Positions 23,441 to 33,199 of a stretch of DNA of 64,000 nucleotides are shown here, one piece after another. The notes under the pieces were generated by a model, which was not told where the DNA came from, made no database searches, and saw only the letters and a program-made list of their open reading frames with translations. The DNA is from Pteria penguin. Lineage: Eukaryota; Mollusca; Bivalvia; Pterioida; Pteriidae. Position 1 is the stretch's first letter. Every line of letters starts with the position of its first letter. The stretch covers positions 41,219,585-41,283,584 of the forward strand of contig CM068580.1 in the NCBI GenBank assembly GCA_035048485.1. The letters are read 5' to 3'. Position numbers and translations under genes: made by a program.

Positions 23441-23574
23441 TGGCACGTGTTGTTAACTAATCGTAACGAAAGCATTATAATGATAGTTAATCGTTTATTA
23501 CTGTTTCAAAACAGTATATTATGTAGAACGATGTTAACAAATTTTGGATTTTATGGTAAATTTGAGATACTAAT

Positions 23575-23810
23575 ACAAAAGAGAAAACAGAAGATATCCG
23601 ACCAAGCTATGACACAAATCACCAAGGACAGACATGTACATAAAACAAAATAATAGTAAAATATACACGGAAAAACGACATTACATAAATATTCGATTGA
23701 GCTGCAGCTATGATACCGACTTAGAACGGTCAATTGAAGTAACAAAGTCATGCAATTGGTGTGGTTAACCGGTTGACAGGCACCCACTTCCTCATCCACT
23801 CTCCTCAAAA
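23575..23810 (-). mobile_element. R1-like PLE 3' tail, subfamily B
   Basis: Second - strand copy of the subfamily-B tail: agagaaaacagaagatatc at its 3' end, accaaggacagacatgtaca, and the gataccgacttagaacggtc and ggttaaccggtt blocks. Confidence 0.55.
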
Positions 23811-24184
23811 AGAGCACAATCAAGAAAATTTTGAAATCCCAGCAGAATAGTATTTATATTGTTAACATTCTCCTAATATTGAAGTTAGGCTACCGTCTAA
23901 TTTCTGTGGCAAACACAACTACCCAATCTGAGGAAACAGGTTATAATAATCGACATCAATATGGTATTTAAATATCGTGTTAGTCAGATAATACATTAAA
24001 AGGTAAAATATTGTTTATGTTCGTGTTCTTTTAGATAATTGCTTATTCAACAAAACTCCTATCCAAAATTCCATCATAATATTCAGAGAAAAAGTTCATA
24101 TAAACATTTCAATACCTCAATACAGTATATCATGCACAGCGGAGTGAAATAGTTCTTAATATTTATCTAAATTCGGAAATATTA

Positions 24185-24830
24185 CCTTTCAACAATATGT
24201 GTCCATTAGAATTTCCCATCCCAATTTTTATGGTGATCTTGTATACAAACTTAGGAGGATAAAAAATTCCGACAACTTTCTTTCGTCGGGTTCCAGAATA
24301 ATTAAATGTCTTCGACATAGACAATATGACCCAGAGACAGACATTTACTTAAACGTTGCACGCTGGCTAACAGGGCAGTCGGGACTAAATGATGGGCCTT
24401 GTTGACACCTTATTCGGTGGAGACATGGTCCTGGACCTCGTCCCCTATGGCTGTAGTCGGGACTCCTAGAGATCAACGGTCTGACCTCGCTTCCACGCCA
24501 GACCAGTAGAGCACTGTTTTCTCATTTTGATGTCTCTTTATATATTTATATATGTTGTTTTTCTGCATTACTATACGCGTTTATATATATATTTGTGACC
24601 TCTCAACTTAAGACACTTGTTGACCCTTGATCTTAATATAGAGGAATATCTATATTTTGATATATATATGTCCTTTGATTATTCTGCTATTGCGATGAGT
24701 AGGAAGGTGGGCTCGTAAACCGGTTAACCACACCAATTGATTGGCTATTGTCATATTAAATGACCGTCCTAAGTCGGTATCGTAACTGCACTATAATCGA
24801 ATATTTTTGTGATGTTTTTATGTTTTTTTT
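24185..24830 (+). mobile_element. PLE fragment: coding C-terminus and R1
   Basis: 24199-24350 encodes the end of the reverse transcriptase ORF: an ISHPNF start, GDLVYKLRRI, a FLSSGS block and IIKCLRHRQYD. R1 follows (24354-24830, diverged: gggactaaatgatgggcc, ggtaaccggttaaccacacc). It shows the uninterrupted PLE sequence into which the 1312-1480 unit inserted in another copy. Confidence 0.7.
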
Positions 24831-25199
24831 ACTGATTGTAAACGATGGTTAAAATAAGATGTAAAAATACATGCCATGAATGACTGGAAAAGTGAAATCT
24901 TAAGAATTATCGATATTCTAATTAATTGTTTTACAATTAATGCCCATTTATTCAGATAGCCACATTATATACCAGTCCAGTCTATAACAAAGAAATGGTT
25001 GATTAACATAATACTTATATCTTCGTACCTGCAGACAAAGGTGCTAAAATATTATCATTGTTTGAAATGTAAAGATGATGCATAAATCCAAACCATAAGT
25101 CTGTAAATCATGAAACCAGAGGACATACAAAATCAGTGAAAATGAAAACCAAGTGGAAAACAACAAAATATGTCTACTTGAAGATCATATATGAACCCC

Positions 25200-25270
25200 A
25201 TGATGGAGTGAGATCAGGTGCCAGGGGACAGTGAGCATCTCCTGCTTGCTAGCAACACCCATCACATATA
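25200..25270 (-). mobile_element. PLE-tail fragment
   Basis: The gatcaggtgccagggg, gtgagcatctcctgc and agcaacaccc blocks match the tail next to the PLE at 19047-19110. Confidence 0.45.
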
Positions 25271-25379
25271 CCCGGTAGAAAGAGTCAAATCGTGTAAATT
25301 CCATATATATTTATATATGGAAAAGTCAAAGTAGGTAACCTTCTCGTATAGAAGGTGTCAAATATACTATATAAGAGTT

Positions 25380-27262
25380 CTTAAAAATGAATTGAATTCT
25401 ACCTCTTACTTATGTTGAAACCCCATTGTTTAAATACAAGATCCTATCTAACCATTGTAAAGCTATGTGCGACTTCAATTCAAGAATGATAAAAACGATC
25501 TTCCAACAATGTATCGGCTTACCAACTACTATTATCATGTTTTTTGTGCATGTCCATGGTGATTTGTGTCATACAGTTTTGTCAGATGTCTGCTATAAAA
25601 GATCATATTATCAAATATTGTGATGTCGCATTTCATAATAGTAATATCAATTACTTTTGGTCGATTAAAAATTCTCATGAAGTTAAAGGCAAACTTCTTT
25701 CGCTAAATTTCAAAGCGACTCAAATTTCTACATTTGATTTTTCTACACTTTATACATCTCTGCCTCATGATTTGATTAAAAGCAAGTTGCTGTCTCTTAT
25801 ACAATGGTGTTTTCACAGAGAATCTAAAACGTACATATGTACTTCCAATAACTCCGGATTCTTTTCCAACAAACAATATACTTCTTATAGATACTGGACT
25901 TGCAAGGAATTATGTAAAGCACTAGATTTTCTCATGAATAATATTTTTGTGCAATTTGATGGCAAGGTATATCAATAAAAAGTTGGCATTCCTATGGGTA
26001 CTAACTGCGCGCCTCTAATAGCAGATTTATTTCTTTATTGTTATGAGAGGGATTTTATGGTTTCTATTCAAAAATCAAAACGTTTTGACCTCATTGACAA
26101 ATTTAATAATACTTGCAGATATCTGAATGACATTTTGGTTATCGACAATCCTGAATTCGAACAATTTATATCAGAAACATATCCACCAGAGCTCACATTG
26201 AATAAAGCTAATACTTGAGATAAATCTACATCTTTCTTAGATTTAAACATCAAAATTATCAACCACCTAATATATACTAATATTTATGATAAACGTGAGG
26301 ATTTTGGATTTCTTATTGTAAATTTCCCTTACTTGGATGGCGATGTCCCTCGACTCCCATCATATGGTATCTATATATCTCAAATAGTTCGATTTGTCAG
26401 AGGCTGCACCGATGTTTTGGACTTTTATAAACGAAATTTACAAATTACTACTAAACTTTTAACTCAGGGTTACACATATCACAAGCTAAGAAAAACATTC
26501 GGCAAATTCTTCAGATCTTATTCAGAACTTCTATCTAAATTTGGAAATAGTTCTTTTCAACAGTATGTATCCAATGGAATTTCCCATCCTAATTTTACGG
26601 TGATCTCGTATATAAACTAAGGAAAGTAAAAGGCTCCGATAACGTTATTTTATCATGTAATAAAATAGTCAGACGTCTTCTAATATGATATTGAGATCAT
26701 CAAAAAGACTATAGGTCTTGTATTTGGCCCCTCTTCACCCTAATGCAGACTTTTACTTGAACTGACTAACAGGGTGGTGGGGACTATATGACGGGCCTTG
26801 TCCAAACCTATTTCAGAGGAGACATGGTCCTGAACCTCGTCCCCTCTGACTGTTAGTCGGGACTCCTACAGATCTAGGGTCTTAGCTCGCTTTCAGACTG
26901 GCAGAGCACGGTTTATCATGTTGATGTCGCATATATTTTTATACCATTATGTGATTTACAATACCTTACGTGTTTATATTTTTATGACCTCTCAATATGC
27001 GATACCTGTTGACCCTTGTTCTTTACATGGAGCATTATTTATAAATTTTTAAATGTACGTCCTTTGATTGTTCTGCTGTTACCGTAAGTGGGAAGGTGGG
27101 CCCGTAAACCGGTTAACCACACCATTTGTTTGGTCCTAAGTCGGTATCGTAATTGCACTACAATCAAATATTTTTGTAATGTGTTATATGTTCTAGTACA
27201 TTATTTATATTCAGGTATTGTATAGCTCCATGGTGACTTCTGCCACATAAATGAGCCAGTAA
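25380..27262 (+). mobile_element. PLE copy with reverse transcriptase and R1 3' region
   Basis: Reverse transcriptase segments follow one another on the + strand: IIKYCDVAFHNSN (about 25600), FDFSTLYTSLPH (RT motif A region, about 25735), the NIFVQFDGKVYQ segment, GTNCAPLIADLFLY (25994), RYLNDILVID (motif C; the usual YLDD is YLND, 26126), FLDLNIK, the IVNF/VPRLPSYGIYIS block (26333-26400) and KTFGKFFRSYSELL. It breaks at TAA (25976) after YQ and at TGA (26216) after NKANT. R1 follows (26750-27262), ending in gagccagtaactcctcg. Near 25530-25595 a subfamily-B tail interrupts the coding part. The copy is inactive: the catalytic aspartate is changed and stops are present. Confidence 0.8.
25994..26218 (+). 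pseudogene. PLE reverse transcriptase palm segment (motifs B-C)
   Basis: A 74-codon open frame between an upstream TAA and a downstream TGA. It begins with GTNCAPLIADLFLY, the conserved region before the catalytic loop, and contains YLND at residues 43-46. The - strand sister copy at 32400-32690 has YLDD, so the first aspartate of the catalytic pair has mutated to asparagine here. The first methionine is just the start of the open stretch; coding similarity extends upstream. Confidence 0.75.
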
Positions 27263-27484
27263 CTCCTCGTTTTTCTTTTTGGTTTCTCTTCATATCATTA
27301 CACTATATATTTTATATTTCTGTGGTGACTTTTGTCATACGGCTGAGTCAGTAACTTTTCTTTCTTCCTTTCAATTTCTTTATTTAGTTTGAAATATAGA
27401 AATTAACTCACATAATTTAATCTGAATTTAGCATTTGCGATTTATCTTATGTTCTATGCTCAAATGAAGTAAAGTGAGAACACT

Positions 27485-27705
27485 TACAACATGAAGGAGA
27501 CCGAGTTTAGGATTGATATTGTAATGCTGAATTATCTCTCTACAACACGAAAAATCCGAATTCGGGATTAATAGTGAAATGCTTCACTATCACTCTACAA
27601 CAGGAAAACCGAATTCAGGATTGGTATTGTGATGAACAGGTATCACTTTACAACATGGAGAAAATGGAATTCGGGATTAACAGTATGCTAAGCTATCACT
27701 CACTG
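27485..27705. repeat. Four-unit degenerate minisatellite, about 55 bp period
   Basis: Four units start at acaac (27486, 27542, 27597, 27650) and share the patterns ggattaa-tattgtaatgc and tatcactct. Spacing is 56, 55 and 53 bp. Units differ at many positions, so it is old. No neighbour suggests a function. Confidence 0.75.
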
Positions 27706-27709
27706 AAAA

Positions 27710-29465
27710 AATGATACGTTATGTTATACAAAAAGAATTGATTTCTTGTTGATAAATAAATTTTGGCAAGATGAATTCTGTGTTATATTTGTATAACATT
27801 ACAATGTTGAAATACGTTTTTGTAATTTTTATCACAAGAGTAGTGGTGATTCCTGCAAAATAGTACAAACTCGTCATATATCATTAATTCTGCTGTTCAG
27901 CCTTCAGAATTTTCAATGAAACAAAAGAAAGTAAGAATTTTCTTGCGAAATTGCAATCATAATCATACTGAGAAACGTATATGATAACTGGAAACTATTA
28001 TTTTCCAAGTAGTTTTTACATATAATTATTACTGATTTTCTCATTTTGGCGTTGAACGTTTTACCTATTAGAGCTCGAAACGATGTGGTGATAGTTTTTG
28101 TGGTATCTTATACTGATTATTTGAGACATATTTAACGTCCAATATGTGTGAGTGTGGTATAGTTTTCTTGTATTATATAGAGATATCTTTACCATATCAT
28201 AACATTTTATGCCTATGGATACAACTGTAGGAGGAAAATGTTCTCACTGATGTAACATTTAGGTGTCAGCTAACGCATACCAGCACAATTAATCTTATTA
28301 TCTTCTGCACTGTATCACGGAGGCAAATGTCTACTGACAACGTTAATCTCAGGAAATTATTCTTATTCTGGTTGGTGTCTCTGAGTGCCAATATATTCAC
28401 GGCAGTTACAGCCCTGCCTGGTTAATCGTCTCACGCAATCCACGGAAATACCTAAGACGGTCCGATTGAGGATTAGCTATTGCTTACACACATAATCACA
28501 GATACGTAGACCTCTGCAAATGAGATGTAGGAGCAAGTGCCTGGGAGGATTAAACATCTCCTTTTAACCGAACCACTCACCACATGAACGCCCAAAGCAT
28601 ATAATTACCTCTCTTATGACCATCTTTAAAAGTACAAAAATATCAAACGCTATCACATAGTTATAGATAATTCTTAAAGACGATTCAGTATTATTTACAC
28701 ACGTTAATTTCAATATCCTAATGATGATATAATGATGACAACTCAGTGTAAATGCACAGCAAATTGGCACATTGGGATGAAAAATCCTTATCAGTGATCA
28801 TAAATCCAATTTTATGATACAGTAATAAAATTTAAGTCGTTTTAAATAACAGCCACGTGTTTATCCTTGTCGATACTAACAGGTTAAGGACATGTTACAG
28901 ATGAGATAAGTACTGTGTCAACACGCATAAAATGAAACCTAGATATAAAAAAGATAACTACAAATAGAACATCATTCAAAAGTAATACAGTAATGAAGTT
29001 GCCATCTTAAGACCGTCATCTGACATCTACAACTAACTGATGTTCCAACCATATCACAGTAATACACACGTTTTAAAAAGTTAGCATCTTAGTGTGGTAT
29101 ATGTTAAAAAGACATTTAGAATGATGTTGTCGGTGTTTAAAACTGTTGTTAGATAACCATTTTGTATTTGTAAAGACGTTACAACACAACTTGTGATGAA
29201 AATCAATCCCTGTTGTTGAACAAAATTGACAATGCATCAATTATTAGTTCTATAATGTCAATTAAAAGTAACGAGTGGTATCAATCACAACATATCAATG
29301 TCGATATTGATTGATTCAACAAAATCATAAGCTGGACATTATGTCGATGATGAGGAAATACTTTAAGTCAGCACCGTGAAAGCAGTGTAATGCAACCAAT
29401 GGGAAAATTAACCTAGCCCTGCAATTGAAAAACGGGTGCATATTAGTTTCTTAATATTATAAATA
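27710..29465. other. Mostly unclassified; one PLE-tail relic
   Basis: No gene seen. 28500-28580 holds a weak PLE-tail-like block (gatgtaggagcaagtgcctg, then ggaggattaaacatctcc) on the - strand. The open frame 28564-28770 overlapping it has no recognisable product. Confidence 0.45.
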
Positions 29466-29469
29466 CAAG

Positions 29470-31125
29470 AGGCCCAAGTTGGCCTATATCGCTCACCTGA
29501 GTACCTAGATGATCAGTCATGCAGGAAGGAAGAATTCATTTATTTTTGCATTACTGTGACTAAGTCAACACAAACGTTGAAAATATGTCAAATTTTATTT
29601 CAGACCAGAATAAAAAACAACACTTTTTTGCACATCCATTCAGGTTATTTTGATATTAAGCATTTGCTTTGTCTCTGCAAGATGTGATTCAGGGCAACAA
29701 TTTAGTCTTCAGGTGGGGCCTTTTGTTGACTGATTTCAAGTCTGGGTCATGAACAACACTTGTTTCAAATATTGTCCAGATCTAACTTAAAATTGCGAGA
29801 AATGGAGAAACATCTAAAAACTTATTTAGATGTGTAAAGAAATGAAAAAAAAAATTTTTTTTTACCACAGCGGGATTTGAACCGCTACTCTCCATATTTC
29901 AATTACCAAGGAGTATATGTACCATTGTGAGATATACTTTTTTAAATGGTGGCATCTGTTAACCAATGTGGATGAAATTTACCAAATTGATAGAGGACCT
30001 ATAGTACGTCATGTATTCCATGTTTCATTAAAATCTTTCATGTGGTATAACAGCAGAAGTAAAAAATGTGAAGAATTGTTCCTATACACCCTCATTTGGA
30101 AGTCTTAAAAAAACCATAGAAATTCCAAAAATTGAGATATTGACAAAATTCTTTCAAAGTAACATTCTTTACCATAATTATGATCACAATAGTCCATAAG
30201 AAATCATCATTATCAATTAACTAGGAAATATGACACTTTTCTGCATTGAAATCACCAAAGAAATGTCGAAAAACAATTCTAAAATTTGATTTTGGAAGGG
30301 AACCAAAATGACAATACGTCTTCACTCATCCCTCTAGATCATTTGTATGCATTCTGTTTGTCTCTGTATACAGCCCGTATGGAAAAGAATATTGTCAAAG
30401 GAGGGTACTCTTTTGTGACCTACTTTTGACTATGGTGGCACCACCTGTAAAGAGGTCTGGACAAAAACAACAGAATTTGAAGAGGATCATAAGTGACCTA
30501 TTTCTACCAGGATTTTTTAAAATCCTTTAAACAGTTTTGCAGAAAAAGTTGAAAATGTGAAAAATGGCCAACCCCCCCCCCTTTTTTTTTGGAAGTCTTA
30601 AAAAATTCATAAAAAATAAAAAAAAATTGAGATACTGACAAAATTCTTTCACAATAATATTCCTTACCACAATTATGATCAAAATAGTCATTAAAAATCA
30701 TCAATATCAATTAACTGAAAAACATGACACTTTTCTGCATTAAAATGACTAAGTCCAGAAACACAACAAAAAGCATAAATTTCTATTTGACGGATCTTAA
30801 CTTTGATATCCCATCTTTATAGATTGTTGAAATGCAATTAGTTTCCCCATTTATTCACCGGTTCTGGAGGAGAAGATGTTTGAAGAGTGGTACCGTTTTG
30901 GGCACTTTTGGCCCCGTCCTGGATCCTCCCCTGAGAGAATCTGGATCCCGAACACAATTTTAGTGGGGGACCTTGAGTACATCATTTATGCAAAGTTTGA
31001 TCGAAATCTACAATGTAGTTCCGGAGTCGAAAATGTGAAAAAGTTAACGACGGACAGACGGACGACGGACGGCGCACTATGCCTGTAGCTATGCCTTGAG
31101 CCTTTGGCTCAGGTGAGCTAATAAA
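29470..31125. mobile_element. Non-autonomous element with GCTCACCTGAG ends
   Basis: Left end ggcctatatcgctcacctga (29481-29500), right end ggctcaggtgagcta (31106-31120): an 11-bp inverted match GCTCACCTGAG. Just inside the right end lies the pyrimidine-poor gacggacagacggacgacgg run. I recognise this end pair as common in bivalve genomic sequence, but cannot name the family. Inside are a direct repeat of about 155 bp (30095-30250 and 30592-30747) and a tRNA-like T-arm at 29868-29890. Short frames inside it are not convincing as genes. Confidence 0.6.
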
Positions 31126-32399
31126 GCGTCACACACGCACACGAAATAAACATTTTTGAAAATGATTGACGAAGAAAACATTCACAAAAGACCTAATTAA
31201 GCAGTCGTTGTCAAGTGATTATGCTTTTGCTTTCTTATTTTTCCACTTTATATTACTACGTTTGTGCTTTGGAACGACCTTATTATTTATATTCTATATT
31301 GAAGAAAAAAGAGGAGTTACTGTCTCAGTTATGTGGCAGAAGTCACAATGGAGCTATACAATACATGAATATAAATAATATACTAGAACATATAACACAT
31401 TACAAAAATATTTGATTGTAGTGCAATTACGATACCGACTTAGGACGGTCATTTAATTTGACAAAAGCCAAACAAATGGTGTGGTTAACCGGTTTACGGG
31501 CCCACCTTCCCACTCACCGTAACAACAGAACAATCAAAGGACGTACATTTAAAAATTTATAAATAATCCTCCATGTAAAGAACACGGGTCAACAGGTATC
31601 GCATATTGAGAGGTCATAAAAATATAAACACGTAAGGTATTGTAAAACACATAATGGTATAAAATATATGCGACATCAACATGATAAACCGTGCTCTGCC
31701 AGTCTGAAAGCGAGCTAAGACCCTAGATCTGTAGGAGTCCCGACTAACAGTCAGAGGGGACGAGGTTTAGGACCATGTCTCCTCTGAAAGAGGTTTGGAC
31801 AAGGCCCGTCATATAATCCCCACCGCCCTGTTAGTCAACGTGCAACGTTCAAGTAAAAGTCTGCATAAGGCTGTAGAGGGGCCAAATACAAGACCTATAG
31901 TCTTTTTGATGATCTCAATATCATATTGTCTATTTAGGAGACGTTTGACTATTTTATTACATGATAAAATAACATTATCGGAGCCTTTTACTTTCCGTAG
32001 TTTATATACGAGATCACCGTAAAAATTAGGATGGGAAATTCTATTGGATACATACTGTTGAAAAGAAAAATTTCCAAATTTAGATAGAAGTTCTGAATAA
32101 GATCTGAAGAATTTGCCGAATGTTTTTCTTAGCTTGTGATATCTTTAACCCTGAGTTAAATGTTTAGTAGTAATTTGTGGATTTCGTTTACGAAAGTCCA
32201 AAACATCGGTGCAGCCTCTGACAAATCGAACTAATTGAGATATATAGATACCATATGATGGGAGTCGAGGGACATCGCCATCCAAGTAAGGGAAATTTAC
32301 AATAAGAAATCCAAAATCCTCACGTTTATCATAAATATTAGTATATATTAGGTAGTTGATAATTTTGATGTTTAAATCTAAGAAAGGTGTAGATTTATC

Positions 32400-32690
32400 T
32401 CAAGTATTAGCTTTATTTAATGTGAGCTCTGGTGGATATATTTCTGATATAAATTGTTCGAATTCAGGGTTGTCGATAACCAAAATGTCATCCAGATATT
32501 TGCAAGTATTATTAAATTTGTCAATGAGGTCATAACGTTTTGATTTTTGAATAGAAACCATAAAATCCCTCTCATAACAATAAAGAAATAAATCTGCTAT
32601 CAGAGGCGCGCAGTTAGTACCCATACATGTAGGAATCCCTACTATTTGTTGATATATCTTGCCATCAAATTGCACAAAAATATTATTCAT
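32400..32690 (-). pseudogene. PLE reverse transcriptase palm segment with intact YLDD
   Basis: A 96-codon open frame. Residues 1-14 give the NIFVQFDGKIYQQ stretch, residues 24-38 GTNCAPLIADLFLY, residues 65-68 the catalytic YLDD. Compared with the + strand copy it has two extra residues (TC) before MGTNC. The frame stops at a TGA after NKANT, at exactly the position of the stop in the + strand copy; coding similarity continues beyond (DKSTPFLDLNIK). Confidence 0.75.
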
Positions 32691-32740
32691 GAGAAAATCT
32701 AGTGCTTTACATAATTCCTTGCAAGTCCAGTATTTATATG

Positions 32741-33141
32741 AAAGAAAAAAGAGGAGTTACTGGCTCAGTTATGTGGCAGAAGTCACAATGGAGCTATACA
32801 ATACATGAATATAAATAATATACTAGAACATATAACACATTACAAAAATATTTGATTGTAGTGCAATTACGATACCGACTTAGGACGGTCATTTAATTTG
32901 ACAAAAGCCAAACAAATGGTGTGGTTAACCGGTTTACGGGCCCACCTTCCCACTCACCGTAACAGCAGAACAATCAAAGGACGTACATTTAAAAATTTAT
33001 AAATAATCCTCCATGTAAAGAACAAGGGTCAACAGGAATCGCATATTGAGAGGTCATAAAAATATAAACACGTAAGGTATTGAAAAACACATATTGGTAT
33101 AAAAATATATGCGACATCAACATGATAAACCGTGCTCTGCC
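32741..33141 (-). mobile_element. 5'-truncated R1 (PLE 3' end) nested in a PLE
   Basis: The insertion splits the reverse transcriptase between the segments equivalent to + coordinates about 25885 and 25895. On the - strand it starts at ggcagagcacggtttat and ends at gagccagtaactcctctttt. It is almost identical to 31306-31720. The intact 3' end and truncated 5' end are what target-primed reverse transcription would leave. Confidence 0.75.
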
Positions 33142-33199
33142 TATTGTTTGTTGGAAAAGAATCCAGAGTTATTGGAAGTACATATATACGTTTTGAAAT

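Larger units (their letters stand above)
31306..33195 (-). mobile_element. PLE copy (- strand), sister of 25380-27262, with nested R1 insertion
   Basis: On the - strand from 33195: reverse transcriptase sequence equivalent to 25815-25880, a nested R1 insertion (33141-32741), then continued coding sequence with NIFVQFDGKIYQQ, GTNCAPLIADLFLY and an intact YLDD (32490-32497 region), an in-frame TGA at 32400-32402, the IVNF/VPRLPSYG block near 32290, and the 3' region R1 (31870-31306). Sequence identity to 25880-27262 is very high by eye, though this copy has CAA where the other has the TAA stop. It is 5'-truncated and interrupted. Confidence 0.8.
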
